Source: Treponema sp. UBA4232 (lineage in GTDB: Bacteria > Spirochaetota > Spirochaetia > Treponematales > Treponemataceae). Taken from it: a stretch of 21,772 nucleotides of DNA. Within the stretch, counting starts at the first letter, position 1; each line of letters begins with the position of its first letter. Under the pieces are notes generated by a model. It made no database searches. It saw only the letters and a program-made list of their open reading frames with translations, and was not told where the DNA came from. Below are positions 14,855-21,772 of the stretch, one piece after another. Made by a program: the position numbers and the translations under genes. The stretch is from the NCBI GenBank assembly GCA_002396325.1, contig DGXM01000204.1:1-21772 (forward strand), written 5' to 3'.

Positions 14855-16752
14855 TTCAACAGCACAAGATTTATTTCGGGTTGGCGGCTCTGGCTTTCGA
14901 TGTGATGCTCAGCATTTTTTCCTACATAAAATATTCCGACCGTCCGCAGGCAAGGGCTTTCCGTGTGCTGGTCATTGCAACTACTTTGGCTACGCTTATG
15001 GAAATTGTCCGGCATCTCGGGTATTTTGTTCCAGCTTCTGAAAACTCCACGTATTTTTTACAGCGGATGCTCCAGTCTTTGAATTTCATTACATCAACAT
15101 CCTGCGGTTACGCATACACAATCTATCTCGGAAATTATGTGCAGCGGAAATCCTGGACGTCGATTTTCGATAAAATAAATTCAGCGGTTTATTTTGCCTA
15201 CGTTGCAATCCTTATTGCAAATATCTGGACAGGCTGGGTTGTGTCCTATAATCCCGAAGTGAATCCGACTGATTTGGTCCGCGGTCCTCTTTACCTCTAT
15301 CTGGGTTATCTTGTGCCGATGTATTTTATTGCGTATGGTGTGATTCTGTTTCTGTGCGGCATGAGAAAACTTCAGCTCCGTATCAAACTTACGATGCTGT
15401 TCGCCGCAGTTTTCATAGTCGTAACCATGATTGTGCAGTCCGGCTACCTTCACGGCGAAGTCACAATCACGACTTTCGGTATGTCGTTCGGACTTTTCCT
15501 GTGGTATTTTGCGGTGGAGAATTCGGATTACCAGAATCTGCTGCGGACTACCAATGCTCTGCTTGAAGAAAAGAAACGTGCGCAATCTGCAAACAAGGCA
15601 AAGAACGCTTTTCTTTCGAATATGTCTTACGAAATCCGCAGTCCTATGAATATTGTGCTTGGATTGGACGAAATGATTTTGAACAGCCACGACCGCCGCG
15701 AGATTTATGATTATGCACGAAGCATCAAGACCGCCGGAAAATCATTGCTGGCGATTGTAAATGACATCCTTGATTTTTCGAAAATCGAATCCGGAAAAAT
15801 GGAGCTGGTGGAAGATGATTTTCATTTTGCCGCCCTGCTCCGCGATCTTGAATTCCAGATGTCGCTGCGTGCCGCAAAACATGAAATAATCTATCGAAAT
15901 GATGTGGACGGAAATCTTCCCGAATATCTCCGCGGGGACGAGGTGAGACTGAGGCAGGTGCTTGCGAAACTCATTTCAGGCGGAATCCGTTTTACAAAAG
16001 AGGGCTCTGTGACGCTTACCGTCCGCGGCTACACAGAAGGAAGCAGAGTGACCCTCAGAATGACGGTGAAAGATACGGGCGGCGGCATGACTGCTGAAAA
16101 ATTCAATTCGCTGTTCACATCGTTCGAGGAACCTCATTCGGAAACAGGCACGACCGATGATGTGCTTTTGGATTTGGTCATTGTTGAGCGCCTCACAAAA
16201 TTGATGGGCGGAACATTTGAGGGAGATACACAGCTGGGAGATGGCACATCGTTTACAGTGACAATTCCATTCGAAATTGCCGGCGATGGAACAATCTCTT
16301 CGTATAGAACAAAGGAGGATGATGTTGTGGAACAGTCAATGACAGATATGTATTCTGCGCCTGAAGCAAAGGTTCTCGTGGTTGATGACAACAAATTGAA
16401 TCTGATTGTTGCCACCGGTTTTTTGAAGAGGACAAAATCCCAGGTGACTACCTGCGAAAGCGGAGCCGCTTGTCTTGAATTGCTGACGAAAGAAAAATAT
16501 GACATAATCTTTCTGGATCACATGATGCCGGATATGGATGGAATCGAGACTTTGAAATGCTCCCGTGATTTGCCGGGAAATCTGAATGGCGACACTCCGG
16601 TTATCGCTCTGACAGCAAATGCCGTTGCCGGAATGAGGGAAAAATACATCGAGCTGGGCTTCTCTGATTATATATCAAAACCGATAGACAGCAAGGCCCT
16701 TTTTCAGGTTTTCTACAACAGCATCCCCAAGGAAAAAATTGTTATGGCTTGA
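14842..16752 (+). CDS. Degenerate hybrid histidine kinase (pseudokinase), 7TM-DHp-ATPase-like-receiver (kinase 2 of 3)
   Basis: 636 aa, open throughout and paralogous to its neighbours in every domain. The seven-helix input domain (1-224) ends in LWYFAVENSDYQNL. The DHp box reads NMSYEIRSPMN: codon TAC at 15628-15630 puts Tyr263 where His should be. The N-box reads KLISGGIRFT (Asn replaced by Lys376 and Gly380), and the G2 lid is replaced by TTDDVLLDLVIV (437-448); only G1 (DTGGGM, 411-416) remains. It should therefore neither autophosphorylate nor bind ATP normally. The receiver is intact: Asp515/516, Asp559 in FLDHMMP, Thr591, Lys613. The protein ends directly after the receiver, with no Hpt. 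AGGGGG precedes the ATG inside the end of kinase 1, so the two are coupled. Likely roles are a heterodimer partner, a phosphate sink, or a dominant modulator of kinase 1. Decay into a pseudogene is possible but not suggested by the open frame and intact receiver. Confidence 0.92.
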   Translation: MEFLIQQHKIYFGLAALAFDVMLSIFSYIKYSDRPQARAFRVLVIATTLATLMEIVRHLGYFVPASENSTYFLQRMLQSLNFITSTSCGYAYTIYLGNYVQRKSWTSIFDKINSAVYFAYVAILIANIWTGWVVSYNPEVNPTDLVRGPLYLYLGYLVPMYFIAYGVILFLCGMRKLQLRIKLTMLFAAVFIVVTMIVQSGYLHGEVTITTFGMSFGLFLWYFAVENSDYQNLLRTTNALLEEKKRAQSANKAKNAFLSNMSYEIRSPMNIVLGLDEMILNSHDRREIYDYARSIKTAGKSLLAIVNDILDFSKIESGKMELVEDDFHFAALLRDLEFQMSLRAAKHEIIYRNDVDGNLPEYLRGDEVRLRQVLAKLISGGIRFTKEGSVTLTVRGYTEGSRVTLRMTVKDTGGGMTAEKFNSLFTSFEEPHSETGTTDDVLLDLVIVERLTKLMGGTFEGDTQLGDGTSFTVTIPFEIAGDGTISSYRTKEDDVVEQSMTDMYSAPEAKVLVVDDNKLNLIVATGFLKRTKSQVTTCESGAACLELLTKEKYDIIFLDHMMPDMDGIETLKCSRDLPGNLNGDTPVIALTANAVAGMREKYIELGFSDYISKPIDSKALFQVFYNSIPKEKIVMA

Positions 16753-16759
16753 AAATAAC

Positions 16760-16788
16760 TTGCAAAAACTGTATCGCTGACATATAAT
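16760..16788 (+). promoter_or_regulatory. Separate promoter for the third sensor kinase
   Basis: TTGCAA (16760-16765), a 17-nt spacer and a perfect TATAAT (16783-16788), starting 8 nt after the stop of kinase 2. The predicted leader is about 100 nt. Confidence 0.75.
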
Positions 16789-16855
16789 AGAAGAATATGG
16801 GGGTGTTTTTAGAAGAGCCCTACAGAGCGTTTATATGCCTCTGATATTGAAAAGC

Positions 16856-16881
16856 GGCATTTTGTTTTTTTTCGAAATGCC
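16856..16881 (+). other. Leader stem-loop next to the ribosome binding site of kinase 3
   Basis: GGCATTTTG (16856-16864) pairs with CGAAATGCC (16873-16881) with one wobble and a loop of eight T. The GGAG ribosome binding site (16884-16887) starts 2 nt after the stem, so the structure could affect initiation. The T-run is in the loop, so this is not a terminator. Confidence 0.4.
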
Positions 16882-16893
16882 CCGGAGTGGTTA

Positions 16894-19209
16894 ATGGAGT
16901 TTTTTTTGAGTCATCCCAAGATTCACCTTGGATGTGCCGCACTGCTGTTTGATATAATCATTTTTGCGTTTACGCATATACATTCTTACGGCGAACCCCG
17001 CTCAAGGCGATTCAGAACTCTTGTTACAATGGTCACTCTTGCAACCGTGTTGGAAATCTTCCGTACTGTGGTGCGTAATCTGCTTGCTCCCAACGGTCCT
17101 GTTTTATTTCTTAATATAGTCCACTCTCTTTGCTATGTTTCCTCCAGCGGAATCGGTTATGCCTATACTCTCTATCTGAGTTCATTCTACAACGACGAAA
17201 GTAAATTCTCCCGGGTGTACAGAGGCGTTTCGACAGTCGCCTATATTTTGTACATGTTTTTTATGATTGTGAATGTGAGCTCCGGCGTGGTGAGCTGGTA
17301 TACTCCCGATTTTGTGTGGGTGCCGGGTCCTCTTTATCTTTCTGTCGGATACGGTGTGCCGCTTTTGTTCCTTCTTTCCGCCGTCGTTGTTTTCGGCATA
17401 GAATTCAGAGGCCAGAACCGGCGCTCAAAAGTTATTATGATTGTCACCCTGCTTCTTGCTTCAAGTGCTGTTGTCATTCAGGCAATGCTTCACGGGGAGT
17501 TGATGATTGCGACAATCGGTATGTCAGCCTGCATTTTCCTTTGGTATCTGGGAGTGGAAAGTTCCGACTACATCAGGCTTCTGAATACAACCCGTATGCT
17601 TGAGGAATCAAGAATGGACAGCGAACAGGCCAACAATGCAAAATCCGTTTTCCTTGCAAATATGAGCCACGAAATCAGGACTCCTCTTAATGCGGTGCTG
17701 GGCCTTGATGAGATGATTTTGAAATCGGATGATATGGAAGAAATCAAGGAGTGTGCGCACAGCATACAGACTTCAGGAAAGGCTCTTCTTTCAATCGTGA
17801 ACGATATTCTTGATTTTTCAAAAATTGAAGCCGGAAAACTTAAGCTGGAGGAGACTTCATATCATCTGGGGCATCTGCTTGAAGATATACGTGTGCAGTA
17901 TTCTGAAAGGGCAAAAAAGAACGGTCTGGAATTCATGCTGGACGTGAACCGTGAATTGCCCGATATGATTTGCGGCGATGTTGTTCACTTGCGGAAGATA
18001 GTTTCAAATCTTTTGGACAATGCAATTAAGTTCACCCGCGAAGGACTCGTTTCGTTGACTGTTGACGGAAAAGTAATCGGTGATCTTTTGATGCTGCATA
18101 TTGATGTAAAAGACACAGGGGTGGGAATCCGCGCTGAGGATATGCCTCATCTTTTTTCGAGTTTCGAGCGGTTTGATGAGCGCATGAATCGTTCCATTCC
18201 GGGCAGCGGGCTTGGGCTTGCCATTGTGCAAAGACTTGTTACTCTGATGGACGGAACAATAGATGTGGAAAGCACTTACGGGGTCGGTTCGATTTTTGCG
18301 GTTGTGGTGCCTCAGAAGATTGTGAACGGAAGCCCTATTTCCGAATGTACCGATGAAGGTTGTAATACTTCCGAAAAAAAAGGAGCTCTTAAATTCTATG
18401 CTCCCGAAGCGAAGGTGCTTTTAGTTGATGACAACAAAATGAATCTTATTGTGGCAAGCGGATTTTTGAGCAAGACAAAGGCGAAAATCACCACGTGCGA
18501 AAGCGGTTCTGAGTGTCTGGAGCTTTTGAAGAAGCAGAAATTCGACATAATCTTCCTGGATCATATGATGCCCACAATGGATGGAGTGGAAACATTGCGT
18601 GCCTCCAGAGAACTTGAGGGCAATCAGAACAGATTCACGCCCATCATTGCGCTGACTGCGAATGCTGTGACGGGAGTTCGCGATTTTTATCTTTCAAAGG
18701 GATTCACGGATTACATCAGCAAGCCTATAGATTCGAACAATCTTTATGACGTGTTTTTCGCCTGCATCTCTCCGGAACTTAAGGTGCCTGCTGATTCTCA
18801 TGGCCACGAGCAGAATCGCGCTGTTGAGGATTCTGTGAACCGCCGGGATAAAGCGGTTCTTATTGACCAGAGTGCCGGAGTTGAGCATAGCGGCGGTGAC
18901 CGTGATTTGTATCTGCAGCTGCTTCAGGCTTTCTGTGCCGAAAAGGATGACAATCAGAAAAAACTTGTGAAATATCTTATGGAAGAAGACTGGAAGAATT
19001 ACGGAATTCTTTCACATGCTTTGAAGTCGAACGGTGCGGTGGTTGGATGCGATGAATTCTCCAAATTGGCACGTTCGCTCGAAATGGCCTGCAAAGATAT
19101 TGAGGCCGGTAAGGATTTTGACACGAACGCCGCTTATGTGCGCCAAACCCACGGGACTTTCATCCAGATGTACAACAATCTCGCCGAAGAAGCCTCCAAA
19201 ATCCATTGA
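16894..19209 (+). CDS. Hybrid sensor histidine kinase, 7TM-DHp-ATPase-receiver-Hpt (kinase 3 of 3)
   Basis: 771 aa. It has the same plan as kinase 1: seven-helix input domain (1-220, ending FLWYLGVESSDY), DHp with NMSHEIRTPLN and His259, N-box NLLDNAIKFT (Asn372, Asn376), G1 DTGVGI (407-412), G2 GSGLGLAIV (437-445), receiver with Asp512/513, Asp556, Thr588 and Lys610, and a C-terminal Hpt with His708 in SHALKSNGAVVG. All catalytic elements are intact. GGAG precedes the ATG by 6 nt. It has its own promoter and a longer, potentially folded leader, so it can be expressed apart from kinases 1 and 2. The linker between receiver and Hpt (about 627-665) is variable compared with kinase 1. The input domain differs in detail, so the three proteins may sense related but distinct signals. 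The output regulator is not in the window. Confidence 0.93.
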   Translation: MEFFLSHPKIHLGCAALLFDIIIFAFTHIHSYGEPRSRRFRTLVTMVTLATVLEIFRTVVRNLLAPNGPVLFLNIVHSLCYVSSSGIGYAYTLYLSSFYNDESKFSRVYRGVSTVAYILYMFFMIVNVSSGVVSWYTPDFVWVPGPLYLSVGYGVPLLFLLSAVVVFGIEFRGQNRRSKVIMIVTLLLASSAVVIQAMLHGELMIATIGMSACIFLWYLGVESSDYIRLLNTTRMLEESRMDSEQANNAKSVFLANMSHEIRTPLNAVLGLDEMILKSDDMEEIKECAHSIQTSGKALLSIVNDILDFSKIEAGKLKLEETSYHLGHLLEDIRVQYSERAKKNGLEFMLDVNRELPDMICGDVVHLRKIVSNLLDNAIKFTREGLVSLTVDGKVIGDLLMLHIDVKDTGVGIRAEDMPHLFSSFERFDERMNRSIPGSGLGLAIVQRLVTLMDGTIDVESTYGVGSIFAVVVPQKIVNGSPISECTDEGCNTSEKKGALKFYAPEAKVLLVDDNKMNLIVASGFLSKTKAKITTCESGSECLELLKKQKFDIIFLDHMMPTMDGVETLRASRELEGNQNRFTPIIALTANAVTGVRDFYLSKGFTDYISKPIDSNNLYDVFFACISPELKVPADSHGHEQNRAVEDSVNRRDKAVLIDQSAGVEHSGGDRDLYLQLLQAFCAEKDDNQKKLVKYLMEEDWKNYGILSHALKSNGAVVGCDEFSKLARSLEMACKDIEAGKDFDTNAAYVRQTHGTFIQMYNNLAEEASKIH

Positions 19210-19229
19210 GGCCTGTCGCAATCGGGGCA

Positions 19230-19258
19230 TTGAATAAAGCACTCTTTTCTTCTATAAT
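19230..19258 (+). promoter_or_regulatory. Promoter of purL implying a leaderless transcript
   Basis: TTGAAT (19230-19235), a 17-nt spacer and a perfect TATAAT (19253-19258). Only 6 nt separate the -10 box from the ATG at 19265, so the expected first transcribed base is the A of the ATG. There is no Shine-Dalgarno sequence. Confidence 0.75.
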
Positions 19259-19264
19259 CTATAT

Positions 19265-21772
19265 ATGGTTCGTATCTATGTAGAAAGAAAGGCCGGCTTT
19301 GAAAACGAGGCCCGCCGTATTTATGCTGAAATCAGCGGTTTTTTGGGAATTGAAGGTGTTACCGGTGTCCGTTATCTGAACCGGTACGATGTCGAGAACG
19401 TTTCGGATGATGTCGCAAAAGCGGCTGCCACTCGCATTTTCTCGGAGCCTCAGAGCGATGTGGTTCTTCTTGAGGATTTTACAGTTCCTGCCGGAGCTAC
19501 TCAAATCATTTGGGAATATCTTCCTGGCCAGTACGACCAGAGGGCGGATTCTGCAGAACAGTGCCTTACCCTTTTGCGCGAGGGCATGAGGAATACCGCG
19601 AAAGTCGGAACCGAGCCTCCCCGTGTGCGCTGTGCAAAAATCGTTGTGCTTGAAGGAAATGTTTCCGCTTCCGACGTTGAAAAAATCCAGCACTATCTGA
19701 TTAACCCTGTTGACAGCCGCCTGACCGACAGCAAAAAGCCGGACACCCTCGAAATGAAAACCCATGTTCCGGGCGACATAGAAATCGTAAATGGATTTAT
19801 AAATCTTAATGCCGACGACCTTGAGGCATACCGCCTGAAACTTGGACTGGCGATGGACTTTGCCGACATCAAGTGGATGCAGGATTATTTTGCAAAAATC
19901 AAGCGTGATCCCACAATCACGGAAATCCGTGTGCTGGACACTTACTGGAGCGACCACTGCCGCCACACCACGTTCAACACAATCCTCAAGGACATAAAGA
20001 TTGACGATGGACCTTATGCTGATTTGTTCCGTTCCTCTCTCAAAAATTACACGGATATGAGGACCGACATGTACGCTGGGCGCACAGACAAAAAAGTGAC
20101 GCTGATGGACATGGCCTGCATAGGTGCAAAATATCTTCGCAAGCACGGAAAACTTGAAGACCTTGAAGTGAGCGAGGAAAACAATGCCTGTTCAATCTTC
20201 ATCGACGTGCATTATACGACGGATGCGGCTGGAAATCCTTATCCAGAGGGAAAAGAGGAAACCGAACGTTGGCTTTTGGAATTCAAGAACGAAACACACA
20301 ATCATCCTACAGAAATCGAACCGTTTGGTGGGGCCGCAACTTGTATCGGCGGGGCAATCCGTGATCCTCTTTCAGCACGCAGCTGGGTGTATCAGGCTCT
20401 CCGTGTGACAGGTGCCGCAGATCCTACAGTGCCGTTGAGCGCCACATTGCCCGGAAAACTTCCGCAGATGAAGCTTACCCGCGAAGCCGCGCAGGGATTT
20501 AGTTCTTATGGAAACCAGATTGGTCTTACCACGGGACAGGTTGCAGAAGTATACCACCCGGGATTCGTGGCAAAGAGAATGGAACTTGGTGCCGTGATTG
20601 CTGCGGCTCCTGTTGATTTGGTTTTGCGTGAAACTCCCGAAGCCGGTGACATAATCATTCTGCTTGGAGGAGGAACGGGTCGTGACGGAATCGGTGGAGC
20701 CACTGGTTCTTCAAAAGTGCATACGGAAAAATCCGTTACTACTGCCGCCGCCGAGGTTCAGAAGGGTAATGCTGTTGAAGAGAGAAAAATCCAGAGACTC
20801 TTCCGCAACAAGAACGTGTGTCTGATGATCCGCCGGTGCAACGACTTTGGTGCCGGTGGAGTCAGTGTTGCCGTTGGTGAGCTTGCTCCCGGACTCGACA
20901 TCAATCTTGACGCTGTGCCCAAAAAGTACGAGGGACTTGACGGAACAGAACTTGCAATTTCAGAAAGTCAGGAAAGAATGGCCGTTGTGGTTCGCAAGGA
21001 AAACGTTGAAAAATTCATTGCCGCCGCAAATGCGGAGAACCTGAATGCGGTTGTTGTTGCGACCGTGACCGATACAAACCGCATGGTGATGAAGTGGAGA
21101 GGAAAAGTCATCGTTGACATTGACAGAAGCTTTATCGATACTGCCGGAGCTCCACACGAGGCTGTTGCAGAAATCGAATCTCCTGCTTCGCCTGAAAAGT
21201 CACCTCTTGTGCGCCCGCTTGAAAGTGTTGAAAAAGTCCTCGGTGAAGAGCCTGACGCAAGTGCCGTCCGCAAGGCTTGGATAGAAAACATGAGCGATCT
21301 TGCCTGTTGCTCTCAGCGCGGATTGGGAGAAAGGTTTGACGGTTCAATCGGCTCTTCTTCAGTGCTGATGCCCTACGGCGGAAAGTTCCAGTGCACTCCC
21401 GAAGCCGGTATGGCCGCACGTATTCCCGTTCTTTCTCCGCGTGAAACTTCCACCGTGAGCCTGATGACTTACGGATATGATCCGCGTGTTGCTGAATGGA
21501 GTCCGTGGCATGGAGCTCAGGTTGCCGTTCTTTCTTCGCTTGCAAAAATCACTGCTTTGGGCGGAAAGGCCGAATGCTGCCGTCTGAGTTTTCAGGAATT
21601 CTTTGGCCGTGCCGTGAGCGAAAAGACCTGGGGCTATCCTGCCGCTGCATTGCTTGGTGCCCTGGATGCACAGAAAGCGATGGGAACAGGAAGCATCGGT
21701 GGTAAGGACAGCATGAGCGGTACTTTCGAAAACTTGAACGTTCCGCACACACTCGTAAGTTTTGCCGTTGAT
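19265..21772 (+). CDS. purL: Phosphoribosylformylglycinamidine synthase, single-chain type (3' end cut by window)
   Basis: The window contains 836 codons with no stop, and the gene runs off the right edge. It catalyses the ATP- and glutamine-dependent conversion of FGAR to FGAM in purine synthesis in the cytoplasm. The N-terminus (MVRIYVERKAGFENEARRIY) matches the PurS-like domain of the clostridial/Treponema single-chain form. SDHCRHTTF (229-237) is the signature loop, NETHNHPTEIEPFGG (342-356) is in the first synthetase half, GGGTGRDGIGGATGSS (about 467-482) is the ATP and auxiliary nucleotide region, and GGKDSMSG near the end of the window belongs to the second half. Family members are about 1,240 residues, so the missing third should contain the C-terminal glutaminase domain. 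The gene is monocistronic on its upstream side, 55 nt after kinase 3, with its own promoter. The start is secure because it is the conserved N-terminus. No purine riboswitch is visible, and the leaderless arrangement leaves no room for one. Confidence 0.95.
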   Translation, partial: MVRIYVERKAGFENEARRIYAEISGFLGIEGVTGVRYLNRYDVENVSDDVAKAAATRIFSEPQSDVVLLEDFTVPAGATQIIWEYLPGQYDQRADSAEQCLTLLREGMRNTAKVGTEPPRVRCAKIVVLEGNVSASDVEKIQHYLINPVDSRLTDSKKPDTLEMKTHVPGDIEIVNGFINLNADDLEAYRLKLGLAMDFADIKWMQDYFAKIKRDPTITEIRVLDTYWSDHCRHTTFNTILKDIKIDDGPYADLFRSSLKNYTDMRTDMYAGRTDKKVTLMDMACIGAKYLRKHGKLEDLEVSEENNACSIFIDVHYTTDAAGNPYPEGKEETERWLLEFKNETHNHPTEIEPFGGAATCIGGAIRDPLSARSWVYQALRVTGAADPTVPLSATLPGKLPQMKLTREAAQGFSSYGNQIGLTTGQVAEVYHPGFVAKRMELGAVIAAAPVDLVLRETPEAGDIIILLGGGTGRDGIGGATGSSKVHTEKSVTTAAAEVQKGNAVEERKIQRLFRNKNVCLMIRRCNDFGAGGVSVAVGELAPGLDINLDAVPKKYEGLDGTELAISESQERMAVVVRKENVEKFIAAANAENLNAVVVATVTDTNRMVMKWRGKVIVDIDRSFIDTAGAPHEAVAEIESPASPEKSPLVRPLESVEKVLGEEPDASAVRKAWIENMSDLACCSQRGLGERFDGSIGSSSVLMPYGGKFQCTPEAGMAARIPVLSPRETSTVSLMTYGYDPRVAEWSPWHGAQVAVLSSLAKITALGGKAECCRLSFQEFFGRAVSEKTWGYPAAALLGALDAQKAMGTGSIGGKDSMSGTFENLNVPHTLVSFAVD

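Noticed and set aside
14842..16752. Kinase 2 as an ordinary pseudogene or a sequencing artefact
   Set aside because: The frame is intact over 636 codons, the receiver keeps every catalytic residue, and several independent motifs (His, N-box, G2) are altered without any frameshift, so one base-call error cannot explain it. Slow decay remains possible.
19259..20146. A 295-codon leftward open frame
   Set aside because: It is antisense to the conserved N-terminal part of purL, has no homologous features and no ribosome binding site.
1..21772. CRISPR arrays, tRNA or rRNA genes, integrases, attachment sites
   Set aside because: No regularly spaced repeats, cloverleaf-like sequences, rRNA segments or recombinase genes were seen on either strand.

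Overview
The window looks like chromosomal DNA from a spirochaete of the genus Treponema, probably a host-associated (gut, rumen or oral) species. This rests on several signs together: a single-chain phosphoribosylformylglycinamidine synthase of the clostridial/Treponema type, lipoproteins with relaxed lipoboxes, a formylglycine-generating-enzyme-like lipoprotein, a membrane-anchored TPR protein and moderate GC content. It is an inference from gene content. No rRNA or other marker gene is present to confirm it.

Layout. Positions 1-435 hold no convincing gene. They carry a 119-bp element with 17-bp inverted ends, followed by a GC-rich block with short repeats. A leftward gene (436-1788) encodes a membrane-anchored TPR protein with what looks like an inactivated Mrr-type nuclease fold. 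Divergent from it, 2068-5558 holds two multi-spanning membrane proteins of unknown function in an operon, followed by a small conserved-looking protein with a very strong ribosome binding site. A bidirectional terminator (5603-5633) separates these from a leftward pair: a class I/II aminotransferase (6919-8214) and an overlapping orphan solute-binding lipoprotein (5640-about 6932). Rightward again come an FGE-sulfatase-domain lipoprotein (8430-9314), a stem-forming intergenic region (9315-9546), and a tight three-gene operon of a DUF5058-type membrane protein, a second membrane protein and an M20 metallopeptidase (9547-12296).

The most striking region is 12506-19209, three tandem paralogous hybrid sensor histidine kinases that share an uncharacterised seven-helix membrane input domain. 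The first and third are complete (kinase, receiver, Hpt). The middle one overlaps the first by 13 nt and is open throughout. It has lost the phospho-accepting histidine (now Tyr), the N-box asparagines, the G2 ATP-lid motif and the Hpt domain, yet it keeps a perfect receiver. It therefore looks like a co-translated pseudokinase partner of its neighbour. No response regulator with an output domain lies in the window, so the downstream target is not visible.

The window ends inside purL (from 19265; 836 codons present, C-terminus cut off). purL and the aminotransferase both have promoter-like sequences whose -10 boxes end only 6-9 nt upstream of the ATG, with no Shine-Dalgarno sequence. This points to leaderless or near-leaderless mRNAs. 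A third gene, the DUF5058-type one, shows the same spacing with weaker support.
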